Positions 52,627-60,564 of a stretch of 64,000 bases of DNA are shown one piece after another. A program made the position numbers and the translations under genes. The notes under the pieces were generated by a model, which was not told where the DNA came from, did no database searches, and was given only the letters and a program-made list of their open reading frames with translations. Origin of the DNA: an uncultured Bacteroidota bacterium (GTDB taxonomy: Bacteria > Bacteroidota > Bacteroidia > Chitinophagales > Chitinophagaceae). Where the stretch lies: NCBI GenBank assembly GCA_903831575.1, contig CAIKYB010000036.1, positions 1 to 64,000 of the forward strand. Reading direction: 5' to 3'. Within the stretch, counting starts at the first letter, position 1; every line of letters begins with the position of its first letter.

Positions 52627-54738
52627 TTATGCTATTTTACTCCACCTAGTATTCCCTTTTTGACTTTGCAAATATGCTTTTAATGGTTGATTTTCATTCG
52701 AAAGTAGTTCATAATCTTCTTCTAAAATTTTCGCTACAGCAGTTCTTGCTACTTCCAACATTGACTTATCATCTACAATACTTGCAAGCTTAAATGCTAA
52801 TACGCCACTTTGCTTTGTCCCTTCAATCTCACCGGGACCTCTAAGTTCTAAATCTTTTTCTGCTATTTTAAAACCATCATTAGTAGCTACCATGATTTTA
52901 ATTCTCTCTCTGGCGTCTGCAGACAACTTTTGACCAGTCAATAAAATACAATAACTTTTCTCTGCACCTCTCCCTACCCTACCTCTTAATTGATGCAATT
53001 GAGACAATCCGAATTTTTCAGAACTTTCGATAACCATTACACTCGCGTTAGGAACATTAACTCCAACTTCAATAACAGTTGTTCCTACCAAAATATTAGT
53101 ATCTCCATCTACAAATCTTTTCATGTTTGTTTCTTTCTGCTCTGCGGTTTGTTTTCCATGAACCATACTGATCCAATATTTTGGTTCCGGAAAAAAAGAT
53201 TTCACTTCTTCATACCCTTTCATCAGATTTTCATAATCTAGTTTACTGCTCTCTTCAATAAGTGGATAAATGATATATGCTTGTCTTCCCAGCAATAACT
53301 CTTCTTTAATGAAATCCATAACCTGAGGTCTGGAAGTTTCAGCTCGGTGAAAGGTAGAGATTGGTTTTCTTCCTGGGGGCAATTCATCAATAGCACTATA
53401 ATCTAAATCTCCATAAACAGTTAAAGCCAAAGTTCTGGGTATAGGCGTTGCCGTCATTACAAGTATATGAGGCGGTATGGTATTTTTTTTCCACAATTTT
53501 GCACGTTGTGCTACGCCGAATTTGTGTTGTTCATCCACTACTGCGAACCCAAGATTTTTGAAAGTAACATTGTCTTCAATAATAGCATGGGTGCCAATCA
53601 GAATATGAATGGACCCATCTTCACAGCCTTCTAAAATAGGTTTTCTTAATTTTGTTTTTGTAGAACCTGTGAGTAACTTAATATTAATAGGCAAGTTTTG
53701 AAGTTGCGCAGTAATTGTATTTAAATGCTGTTGCGCTAAAATTTCAGTTGGGGCCATTAATACACTTTGAAACCCATTATCTGCAGCAATGAGCATTGAT
53801 AACAATGCCACCATTGTTTTTCCGCTTCCTACATCTCCTTGCAACAATCGATTCATCTGGTGTCCACTTCCTGTATCTTTTCTAATATCTCTTAATACAT
53901 TTTTCTGTGCATTTGTTAACTTGAAAGGCAATTCCTTTTCGTAAAACTGATTAAATAAATCTCCCACTTTTTCAAAAAGCAACCCTTTGCTATATTTATT
54001 CCTTTTGATTTTGATTAACTGTATGCCGAACTGAGCAAAAAAGAATTCCTCGAATTTTAATCTTCTTAGCGCTTGTTGATAATTCTTTTCGTTTGATGGC
54101 AAATGAATTTGCTGAAAGGCATAAAAGCGTTTCATTAATTTATATTGCTTTAGTAGTGTTTCGGGAAGATTCTCTGGCAAGTCTTTTTCAGAAATTTTTT
54201 GAATGAGCTCTTTAGTAATTTTTCCAATAGCTTTTCCATTTAATCCTCTGGCTTTAAGTTTTTCTGTTGAAGGATAAATGGGTTCTAAATAGGATTTTCC
54301 TGCTGCATTTTCCGGCGTATAATTTTCTAATTCAGGATGTGCTATTTGAGGCTTATTCATGAAAAAGCCTATTTTACCAAAAACCAGGTACTGTTGACCG
54401 ATAGTCAGTATTTTTTCTGCCCAATTTATTCCCTGAAACCAAACCAATTCAATGATGCCTGTATTGTCTTGCAGGTGTGCCACCAGCCTTTTACTTCTTC
54501 GCTCTCCTAGCATTTGCATACTAATTAACTTTCCAGCGACTTGCGCATAATCTGTTGTATGATTTAAAGAAGCAATCGTATCTACTTTTGTTTTATCTAC
54601 ATGCCGGAGTGGATAATGTTCTAATAAATCTTTGAAGCTGAAAATATTAAGCTCTTTGCGCAACAAGTCTCCCCTTATTGCACTTACTCCTGTTAGATAT
54701 TCAACAGGACTAGATAATATGTTTGAAACACTTGAAAT
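52627..54738 (-). CDS. recG: ATP-dependent DNA helicase RecG
   Basis: Branch-migration helicase for stalled forks and Holliday junctions. It has an N-terminal wedge (OB) domain, Walker A GDVGSGKTMV, DEXH-type VVDEQHKFGV, motif III ATPIPR, and motifs V/VI VIEVGVNVPNA and QLRGRVGRG. The first ATG/GTG/TTG in the frame is TTG at 54666, but 23 in-frame codons upstream read SPVEYLTGVS-like residues, which match the normal RecG N-terminus. Only ATT (54738) or ATA codons are available there, just downstream of a perfect -7 element (54761-54754). An ATT start is proposed; 54666 is the conservative start. Confidence 0.88.
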   Translation of the reverse strand: MSSVSNILSSPVEYLTGVSAIRGDLLRKELNIFSFKDLLEHYPLRHVDKTKVDTIASLNHTTDYAQVAGKLISMQMLGERRSKRLVAHLQDNTGIIELVWFQGINWAEKILTIGQQYLVFGKIGFFMNKPQIAHPELENYTPENAAGKSYLEPIYPSTEKLKARGLNGKAIGKITKELIQKISEKDLPENLPETLLKQYKLMKRFYAFQQIHLPSNEKNYQQALRRLKFEEFFFAQFGIQLIKIKRNKYSKGLLFEKVGDLFNQFYEKELPFKLTNAQKNVLRDIRKDTGSGHQMNRLLQGDVGSGKTMVALLSMLIAADNGFQSVLMAPTEILAQQHLNTITAQLQNLPINIKLLTGSTKTKLRKPILEGCEDGSIHILIGTHAIIEDNVTFKNLGFAVVDEQHKFGVAQRAKLWKKNTIPPHILVMTATPIPRTLALTVYGDLDYSAIDELPPGRKPISTFHRAETSRPQVMDFIKEELLLGRQAYIIYPLIEESSKLDYENLMKGYEEVKSFFPEPKYWISMVHGKQTAEQKETNMKRFVDGDTNILVGTTVIEVGVNVPNASVMVIESSEKFGLSQLHQLRGRVGRGAEKSYCILLTGQKLSADARERIKIMVATNDGFKIAEKDLELRGPGEIEGTKQSGVLAFKLASIVDDKSMLEVARTAVAKILEEDYELLSNENQPLKAYLQSQKGNTRWSKIA

Positions 54739-54753
54739 ACTTTTAGCTTTTTA

Positions 54754-54761
54754 CAAATATA
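54754..54761 (-). promoter_or_regulatory. -7 promoter element for recG
   Basis: TATATTTG on the minus strand is a perfect TANNTTTG match. Transcription would begin about 54747, ten bases before the proposed ATT start, so the leader is too short to hold a distant start codon. Confidence 0.65.
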
Positions 54762-54783
54762 TTTAAGGAAAAGGAGTAATCTG

Positions 54784-55998
54784 CTAACGAGGATTACGAT
54801 TTTTATTGTAAAAGCTTTTTTTACCAGATTTAGATTTAACCTGGCTAGGATTATATACCGGAGTTGCGCCCAATTCTTCAGGAACAATGCCTAGTGGTAC
54901 TGCATATTCCAACAGGCGTTCTATAGCGTTAAATTTATATTGCTCTTCTGTATTAATAAGGGTGTAAGCCGACCCTTCTGCTTTTGCACGAGCAGTTCTG
55001 CCTATTCTATGCACATAATCTTCGCCATCATGGGGAACATCATAATTAATAACCAACTCTATATTGTCAATATCAATACCCCTGCTAAGAATGTCAGTAG
55101 CAATCAATATCGATAACCTGCCACTTCTGAAATCACTCAATACTTCCTCTCTTTTACCTTGTTCAAGATCACTATGTATTTCATCAGCATTAAAACCTGC
55201 TCTTTTAAGATCTCTCGTTAATTGTTTTACACTCAATTTACTGCTGCAAAAAATCAAGGTATTGTTGAATTTGTTTTGTTTCAATAAATAAGTAATCAAG
55301 GGTATTTTCTGTGGATCATATACAAAAAAAGCGAATTGCTTTATCTTTTCGGGAGGTTTACTAATAGCGATGTTTACTTCTATTGGATGGGTTAATATGC
55401 TTCTTGCTAATGATCTTATTTTTTGTGGCATTGTTGCAGAAAACAATAAGTTTTGTCTTTTCGCAGGCAAATGTTTAATTACAAACATAATATCATCGTA
55501 AAACCCCATATCCAGCATCCTGTCTGCCTCATCCAAAACCAAATATTTTAAGCCATCAAGTTTGACATACCCCATTTTAATATGAGACATCATTTTACCG
55601 GGGGTGCAAACCACAATGTCAGCACCCATACTTAAGGCTTTTTTTTCTTGAACAAAAGCATTCCCGTCTCCACCACCATATACAGGTATGGAGCTAATTC
55701 CTGCGAAATAAGAAAACCCTTCAAGATGTTGTGCGATTTGAATAGCAAGTTCTCTTGTAGGCACAATAATTAATGCAGATATGCTTTCCCTTGCATCAGC
55801 ATCAGTGATGATCTTATGAATCAATGGAAGTAGAAAGGCTGCAGTCTTCCCTGTACCTGTTTGAGCAGATGCAATAATATCTTTACCGGCAAGAATATGA
55901 GGAATAACTTGTACTTGTACAGGTGTAGCTTCTTTATAACCAGCAGCATCAACGCCTTCCATCAAGCGTTCATCAAAACCAAAATCAGTAAACTTCAA
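54784..55998 (-). CDS. DEAD-box RNA helicase
   Basis: ATP-dependent RNA helicase of about 404 aa from the TTG at 55998 (MKFTDFGFDERLMEG), which fits the RhlE/CshA-type N-terminus. Motifs in order: Q motif ATPVQVQ, I ASAQTGTGKT, Ia PTRELA, II DEAD, III SAT, V TDILSRGIDI, VI HRIGRTAR; a Lys/Ser-rich tail follows. The frame is open to an upstream ATG at 56100, but those 34 residues lack homology and would overlap the divergent S1-protein gene. Probably rRNA maturation or mRNA decay; the exact subfamily was not resolved. Confidence 0.92.
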   Translation of the reverse strand: MKFTDFGFDERLMEGVDAAGYKEATPVQVQVIPHILAGKDIIASAQTGTGKTAAFLLPLIHKIITDADARESISALIIVPTRELAIQIAQHLEGFSYFAGISSIPVYGGGDGNAFVQEKKALSMGADIVVCTPGKMMSHIKMGYVKLDGLKYLVLDEADRMLDMGFYDDIMFVIKHLPAKRQNLLFSATMPQKIRSLARSILTHPIEVNIAISKPPEKIKQFAFFVYDPQKIPLITYLLKQNKFNNTLIFCSSKLSVKQLTRDLKRAGFNADEIHSDLEQGKREEVLSDFRSGRLSILIATDILSRGIDIDNIELVINYDVPHDGEDYVHRIGRTARAKAEGSAYTLINTEEQYKFNAIERLLEYAVPLGIVPEELGATPVYNPSQVKSKSGKKSFYNKNRNPR

Positions 55999-56073
55999 TA
56001 GATAATTTTTGGTGAAGATAGTGTATTTATGTGTTGAGGGCTTAATGGTGTATCTTGCGAATAAATCATTAAA

Positions 56074-56907
56074 ATGATAAAAGTTGGCGAATACAATCAC
56101 CTAAAAGTATCAAGAGCAGTTGAATTTGGCCTATATCTTGACGACGGGCAAGAAGGCATTCTTTTGCCAAAACGATTTGTTCCAGAAGGGGCAAAAATAG
56201 ATGACGTGCTAAAAGTCTTTATTTATCATGATGGTGAAGAAAGGTTAATTGCAACAACCCAACATCCTAAAGGGACCATGGGGGATATTGTAAAATTAAA
56301 TGTTGTAAGTGTTACCCCACAAGGCGCCTTCATGGATTGGGGATTAATGAAGGATATTTTTGTTCCGAAATCTCAACAATTACAGAAGATGATTCCTAAT
56401 GGATCCTATCTGGTTAAAATTGTGCTAGACGAGCAAACAGGTAGAATTGCTGCAACAGAAAGAATAGATACTTTTTTAAGTAATGATATACTTACAGTGA
56501 AAGAATTAGATGAAGTTGCACTAACTGTATACAGGAGAACAGATATTGGGTATGTTGTGATTATTAACAATATACACACTGGCGTATTGCATCATAATGA
56601 AATTTACAGAAACATCACTTCGGGAGATACCTTCAGTGGCTTTATTAAAAAGATTTATCCTAAAGAAAATAAAATAGATGTTGCCGCAGGAAAACCCGGA
56701 TATAAAAGAGTTGAAGATGAGACTGAAAAAATCATCCGGTTACTGAATGAGAACAATGGCTACCTCCCCTATAATGATAAAAGCAACCCTGATGAAATTT
56801 ATGAGCAATTCGAAATGAGCAAAAAAACATTTAAAATGACAATCGGAAATCTATATAAACAACGTATCATTTCCATTGAAAAAACAGGCATTAAAAAATT
56901 AACGTAA
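56074..56907 (+). CDS. S1 RNA-binding protein of the CvfB/YitL type
   Basis: 277-aa cytoplasmic protein with tandem S1-like OB domains (about 1-62, 63-135, 140-210) and a C-terminal winged-helix (about 215-277; GYLPYNDKSNPDEIYEQFEMSKKTFK). This is the arrangement of CvfB, which in Staphylococcus and Streptococcus binds RNA and affects virulence-gene expression. Its precise role in Bacteroidota is unknown. It is divergent from the DEAD-box helicase gene, and two RNA-related genes sharing a control region may respond together. Confidence 0.9.
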   Translation: MIKVGEYNHLKVSRAVEFGLYLDDGQEGILLPKRFVPEGAKIDDVLKVFIYHDGEERLIATTQHPKGTMGDIVKLNVVSVTPQGAFMDWGLMKDIFVPKSQQLQKMIPNGSYLVKIVLDEQTGRIAATERIDTFLSNDILTVKELDEVALTVYRRTDIGYVVIINNIHTGVLHHNEIYRNITSGDTFSGFIKKIYPKENKIDVAAGKPGYKRVEDETEKIIRLLNENNGYLPYNDKSNPDEIYEQFEMSKKTFKMTIGNLYKQRIISIEKTGIKKLT

Positions 56908-56917
56908 ATTAAAAATT

Positions 56918-57172
56918 ATGGGAAGGATCAAAGTTGATCTTCATGACATTTACAACAACAGCAAAGCAATTGACAACGCACTTAAAGAAGCATTCGAAAA
57001 TGCAATAGATAAAAGAATAAAAGAAGTGGAAATTATACCTGGAAAAGGAAGTGGTCAATTGAGAAAAAAAGTAGAGCGATTTTTACAACAACCTCACATT
57101 AAACCTTTGTACCATAGAATAGAAAATGACAGCAAGAATTTCGGAAGATTGTTTGTTTATTTTAAATTTTGA
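56918..57172 (+). CDS. stand-alone Smr domain protein
   Basis: 84-aa protein that is just a small MutS-related (Smr) domain: LDLH-like KVDLHD at the N-terminus and the nuclease-site motif EIIPGKGSGQLRKKV (about 40-54). Smr domains nick branched DNA or cleave RNA at stalled ribosomes. It is 10 bp after the CvfB-like gene (same operon), and its last 16 bases overlap the end of the convergent baeRF gene. The proximity of a ribosome-linked nuclease domain and a release-factor homologue is notable. Confidence 0.88.
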   Translation: MGRIKVDLHDIYNNSKAIDNALKEAFENAIDKRIKEVEIIPGKGSGQLRKKVERFLQQPHIKPLYHRIENDSKNFGRLFVYFKF

Positions 57173-58272
57173 TCCCCATAATATTCTATAAGTGCAATTT
57201 TATTATACTCTTTTAATATGCCTTCATCTACAAACTCTACATCACCTCCACTAGACAAAACTTTCTCTATAATGTCATCTACTGCATCTTTAATGTAAAA
57301 TGCGTTCTTATTAAACTCATCTCTCTTATAAATTACATTTGGATCAGAACTGTGTTGCGCTGGATAAATATAATTTTTCTCAACAACCAACAACCTTCCC
57401 CTCTTTAATGACGCAGCCTTCCATACATTCGAAATACCAGAAACTAATTTTTTATAACTCATTGATTCATCAATCTGACTTAATAATCTTTTTTGTTGAA
57501 TAACTTTCCAATCTTTAATATACGGCTCCATTATTTTATGAAATTCACTTTCTGTTTTATCTTCAAAGCTTCCAGGTATATAATCAATCACCTGTCTGGC
57601 ATTATGTGATATTGATTTGAAGTGACCAATTGTCTTTGACGTTCCCATCACAAACAAAGGCAATTTATATGCTTGCAACAATAAAGACAACCCGTTATCT
57701 GTATGCTTTAAAAACTTGTCAAGTAAAATTTCTTTCCTTTTGTTCTCGTCACTAAAATTGGCAATTTTTTCACCAATATCATTCTTATACGCCTCAATAT
57801 TATCGGGCACATTGGAAGTAACACGAATAAATTGTGTTGTGTTACCAAGGAATATTTTAGTCCATTTGCTACTAAGTACTGCTAGTAAATATTTATGGAC
57901 TTCTTTTTTAGAATAGATTAAATCTCTGATTTCAAAAGACTCATCAATAATAACCTTTTCTTCAATAGGCATATCAAGATAATATACTTTATCAATTATT
58001 GGCGATATGAAAATCGCTATGCTTTTTTTGTGAGTGTAATAATTCAATTCACTTAATACACGGTGTAGTTTTTTAATAATTGGTGAAGCTTTCTCAGACG
58101 GATAATTAGCTTGTATTTCTTTTTCAATCTTATCAGTTACAGCCTTTAATCTATGTCCTAACTCCTTCTTCAATCCCATTTTTGGATCAAATGGCATGAG
58201 TATAGATATACATGGGAGATATTTCGGTGCAGTTAAAACATCAGCGAATTGATCAGATAATTTGATTGGCAT
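57157..58272 (-). CDS. baeRF family protein (bacterial archaeo-eukaryotic release factor homologue)
   Basis: 371-aa protein resembling the bacterial eRF1/Pelota-like family: an N-terminal domain (about 1-125), a central RNase-H-fold domain (about 130-280) and a C-terminal L7Ae-like domain (about 285-365, with SSGGDVEFVDEG near the end). The catalytic GGQ of true release factors is absent, so stop-codon hydrolysis is unlikely; ribosome rescue or hibernation under stress has been proposed for the family on comparative grounds. It begins the minus-strand half of the stress cluster. Assignment is by overall pattern, so the exact subfamily is open. Confidence 0.75.
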   Translation of the reverse strand: MPIKLSDQFADVLTAPKYLPCISILMPFDPKMGLKKELGHRLKAVTDKIEKEIQANYPSEKASPIIKKLHRVLSELNYYTHKKSIAIFISPIIDKVYYLDMPIEEKVIIDESFEIRDLIYSKKEVHKYLLAVLSSKWTKIFLGNTTQFIRVTSNVPDNIEAYKNDIGEKIANFSDENKRKEILLDKFLKHTDNGLSLLLQAYKLPLFVMGTSKTIGHFKSISHNARQVIDYIPGSFEDKTESEFHKIMEPYIKDWKVIQQKRLLSQIDESMSYKKLVSGISNVWKAASLKRGRLLVVEKNYIYPAQHSSDPNVIYKRDEFNKNAFYIKDAVDDIIEKVLSSGGDVEFVDEGILKEYNKIALIEYYGDQNLK

Positions 58273-58344
58273 AATGGAATGATTTAGATACCAAACCTAT
58301 AAAACAAGCAATAGATTATCAATGATAATGATCAGAAGTAAATT

Positions 58345-58359
58345 TGATGAAACTCATCA
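58345..58359. promoter_or_regulatory. 15-bp palindrome upstream of the baeRF gene
   Basis: TGATGA-AAC-TCATCA, a perfect 6-3-6 inverted repeat in the 105-bp gap between the thioredoxin-like stop and the baeRF start. There is no T-run, so an operator is likelier than a terminator. Confidence 0.45.
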
Positions 58360-58377
58360 TTAATTTGTTTCTTGGAA

Positions 58378-58680
58378 TTAATTAATATGGATGGCTAAAC
58401 AATGTATAATCTCATGAGTAGAAACAACGCCTGATTTACGCCATAAAATATTACCATTTTTAAAAATCATCACCGTAGGAAAGGATTTTATGTTATATTT
58501 TTTTGCGTAAAACTGATGCTTACTAATGTTCATTTTTAAAACAGTTACCATACTACCGGTAATACTTTTCACGTCATGAAGTATTGATTGCATTAATAAA
58601 CTAGGCTCGCAACATTCTGCAAAGAAATCTACCACTACGGGCACTTCTCCTTGAATAATATATTCGAATGACAATGACAT
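58378..58680 (-). CDS. thioredoxin-fold protein with altered active site (CCEPS)
   Basis: 100-aa thioredoxin domain from MSLSFEYIIQG. The usual WCGPC reads C23-C24-E-P-S27: the Trp is replaced by Cys, Gly by Glu, and the resolving Cys by Ser. The rest is standard (VVVDFFAE, the cis-Pro loop KSFPTVMIFKNGN). With one active-site Cys plus an extra preceding Cys, ordinary disulfide reduction is doubtful; monothiol exchange, C23-C24 chemistry or a chaperone role are possible. An earlier ATG (58704) would overlap the upstream gene and is not preferred. Confidence 0.85.
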   Translation of the reverse strand: MSLSFEYIIQGEVPVVVDFFAECCEPSLLMQSILHDVKSITGSMVTVLKMNISKHQFYAKKYNIKSFPTVMIFKNGNILWRKSGVVSTHEIIHCLAIHIN

Positions 58681-58681
58681 C

Positions 58682-59095
58682 TTAAATAGATTTTTCGTGT
58701 TCAAATTTCATTGTATTAGAGTGCATAAGCTCGTAGGACGCATTCCTGCCAATTTCATTTTGCTGCTCTAAAGTCAACTCATCAGTACCGACAGTTTGAA
58801 CCCACTTATCACCATGTTGTCTGAAAATCTGCACATTAAGACCAAATCTATTTTTGAAATAACTTTCTAGAAACCCTGTTTTTTGCCAGAAATGAAATTC
58901 CATAAAGCCGGTATGGTTCTTTTTTCGACTAACATTTCCAACTGATAAATTCCCATCAAGTAAATCTTTTAGAGAAGAAGCAGCTTGCCAATCATGCGGC
59001 TTATTATAAAATTCAATTTTTAAAAATGAGTATATGTTGGTAAACAAATGACTAATCTCAATTAGTTTTTGATCTTCATAAATTTCTATAATCAT
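58682..59095 (-). CDS. conserved hypothetical protein of the stress cluster
   Basis: 137-aa soluble protein with no catalytic motif I recognise. Features: an N-terminal acidic amphipathic segment (MIIEIYEDQKL...F), a middle basic part, and a distinctive C-terminal half FKNRFGLNVQIFRQHGDKW, then TDELTLEQQNEIG. That pattern recurs, as far as I recall, in unannotated Bacteroidota proteins next to stress genes. It overlaps or abuts the thioredoxin-like gene (stop at 58682, next start at 58680), so the two are translationally coupled and likely functionally linked. Confidence 0.7.
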   Translation of the reverse strand: MIIEIYEDQKLIEISHLFTNIYSFLKIEFYNKPHDWQAASSLKDLLDGNLSVGNVSRKKNHTGFMEFHFWQKTGFLESYFKNRFGLNVQIFRQHGDKWVQTVGTDELTLEQQNEIGRNASYELMHSNTMKFEHEKSI

Positions 59096-59211
59096 ACTGT
59101 GTCTATTATGGTTAATACATGATTTCAGTAGATTTAAAATACAGGATAAGAAAATGATTTATTAGATTTAAATGCCGCTTATTATAATATTATTAATTTG
59201 CCTTTACGTAA

Positions 59212-59230
59212 TTGATAGCTTAGATATCAA
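59212..59230. promoter_or_regulatory. inverted repeat upstream of the conserved hypothetical gene
   Basis: TTGATA-N7-TATCAA, a 6-7-6 perfect inverted repeat just past the membrane-protein stop at 59238. It could be a weak terminator or an operator; the arms resemble half-sites of Crp/Fnr-family regulators but the spacing is longer than usual. Confidence 0.35.
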
Positions 59231-59237
59231 TAAAATT

Positions 59238-59624
59238 TTAGATTAGTGACTTCCCTTTTAATTGTAACGATATTAATATTATTGAAACACCAATCGATAC
59301 ATAAAAAATATCTACCCACATACTTTGATTAATTAATAAGAATTGTAACAATACCCATAACAAGGCGACAAATCCACCTGCTAAGGCCCAATTGTATTTT
59401 AGTGGGTGGTTTGAAATATTAAAAAAAACAGCTAAAAGATTAACAGACCCTACAAAAAGAAACAATAAAAATCCAGGCAATACAAAATCTTTAAAAATGG
59501 TTCCTTTTAATAAAGAAATCGATAAATTAAGGATACTACCATCAGGAATACTCATCATTAATAAAGCAGACAAAACTGATGTAAGAGCAAGAAAAGAAAC
59601 TAGAATAAATAAGATAGTCTTCAT
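59238..59624 (-). CDS. small four-helix membrane protein
   Basis: 128-aa integral membrane protein with four predicted helices (about 5-24, 44-69, 80-98, 104-122) and short charged loops. No family was recognised. It lies inside the stress cluster between the PEBP-type and conserved hypothetical genes on the same strand. The ATG at 59624 gives a normal Lys-led N-terminus; the gaps on both sides exceed 70 bp, so it may have its own promoter. Confidence 0.65.
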   Translation of the reverse strand: MKTILFILVSFLALTSVLSALLMMSIPDGSILNLSISLLKGTIFKDFVLPGFLLFLFVGSVNLLAVFFNISNHPLKYNWALAGGFVALLWVLLQFLLINQSMWVDIFYVSIGVSIILISLQLKGKSLI

Positions 59625-59698
59625 TTAAAATTTATATTTTTTTATTAAATAAACCCAATGAAAAATTAATATTGGATTTTAATACGTTTAATAGTCAA

Positions 59699-60175
59699 TC
59701 AGATAGTTTTATTTCTTCTGTATAAACCAACAATATCACCATAAGCAACAACATGGCTACTCATTGCTTTTTCAAGTTCATGCTTTTTTGTATTTTTTTT
59801 TAAATTTAATAACGCGTCTAGAGCATAAACTTTAAAAACATAATGATGAGTTCCTGCCATTGGACAGGGGCCGCAATAATAGTTTTTGCAAAAATCATTT
59901 AATCCTTCTATACCTAATTTTGAATTTTCACCAATATGTTGTGTTACAGGAATATTCCAAGTCAACCAATGAACCCATGTATTAATAGGAGCATCAGGAT
60001 CTTCCATAATAATAACTAAACTAATAGCATTTGAAGGAATAAACTTTACTGTTAAACTTGGACTTACATTTAATCCATCACATGTGTACCTCATTGGAAT
60101 AAGGCCGTTTTCTAAAAATGAATCACTATGGATGTGTAATGTTTTAATAGATAAGACATGAGCTAGTTGTATCAT
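59699..60175 (-). CDS. YbhB/YbcL family PEBP protein
   Basis: 158-aa phosphatidylethanolamine-binding-protein fold of the YbhB/YbcL (Raf-kinase-inhibitor-like) group. The ligand-pocket motifs are present: MEDPDAP (about 58-64) with WVHWLTWNIP, and GPCPMAGTHHYVFKVYALD (about 98-116). No signal peptide is clear. Bacterial members have no settled function; some are implicated in stress or in binding small anions. It lies just downstream of the tiny charged protein gene. Confidence 0.88.
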   Translation of the reverse strand: MIQLAHVLSIKTLHIHSDSFLENGLIPMRYTCDGLNVSPSLTVKFIPSNAISLVIIMEDPDAPINTWVHWLTWNIPVTQHIGENSKLGIEGLNDFCKNYYCGPCPMAGTHHYVFKVYALDALLNLKKNTKKHELEKAMSSHVVAYGDIVGLYRRNKTI

Positions 60176-60203
60176 TGAAATTTTTTATCTTTTTAATATT
60201 ATA

Positions 60204-60413
60204 TTATGGGCGTTCTCCAAAAGGGGGAATATTTTCAGAGACATATTCCCCATCAATAATTTCATCATCATAAATATCATCCTCATTATTGATTTCCAAA
60301 GCTTCAACTTCATGATCGATATCTGTATTAAATTCTGGATTAGTATCAGAATTAGAGTACTTATTATCGATAACAACATCCTTAATCTTCTTTTCTTTTT
60401 TCTTTTTGTTCAT
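60204..60413 (-). CDS. tiny charged protein (basic head, acidic tail)
   Basis: 69-aa hydrophilic protein: the first 13 residues are almost all Lys/Glu (MNKKKKEKKIKD), the rest is strongly acidic and probably disordered (EALEINNEDDIYDDEIIDGEY), with a Pro-containing tail. No known domain. A real gene is suggested by its position at the head of the minus-strand series, a good ATG at 60413, its spacing to the PEBP gene (28 bp) and the absence of any better frame. Confidence is limited by low complexity. Confidence 0.5.
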   Translation of the reverse strand: MNKKKKEKKIKDVVIDNKYSNSDTNPEFNTDIDHEVEALEINNEDDIYDDEIIDGEYVSENIPPFGERP

Positions 60414-60504
60414 TTTAAAAAAATTACAAGTGTTTAATAAAAATTAAAGATTCAAAGTAATTAGATTAGATGGCGAATTTAAATGAGTGGGGTTCTTTTT
60501 AAGA

Positions 60505-60515
60505 ATGATTATCAT
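60505..60515. promoter_or_regulatory. Fur-box-like palindrome in the divergent gap
   Basis: ATGAT-T-ATCAT, a perfect 5-1-5 palindrome within AATGATTATCATCATT, which resembles part of a Fur box (7-1-7 TGATAAT-N-ATTATCA). It is located just upstream of the promoter for the ferritin-like gene. Suggestive only. Confidence 0.3.
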
Positions 60516-60517
60516 CA

Positions 60518-60548
60518 TTGAAAACGCATGCTTAAAAAAATAAATTTG
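60518..60548 (+). promoter_or_regulatory. promoter for the ferritin-like gene
   Basis: TTG (60518-60520), 20 nt, then TAAATTTG (60541-60548), a perfect TANNTTTG -7 element. The ATG is 16 nt downstream. Confidence 0.6.
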
Positions 60549-60564
60549 CTTAAAATATTATTTT

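Noticed and set aside
55999-56100. N-terminal extension of the DEAD-box helicase
   Set aside because: No homology, and it would overlap the start of the divergent S1-protein gene; the TTG at 55998 fits the family.
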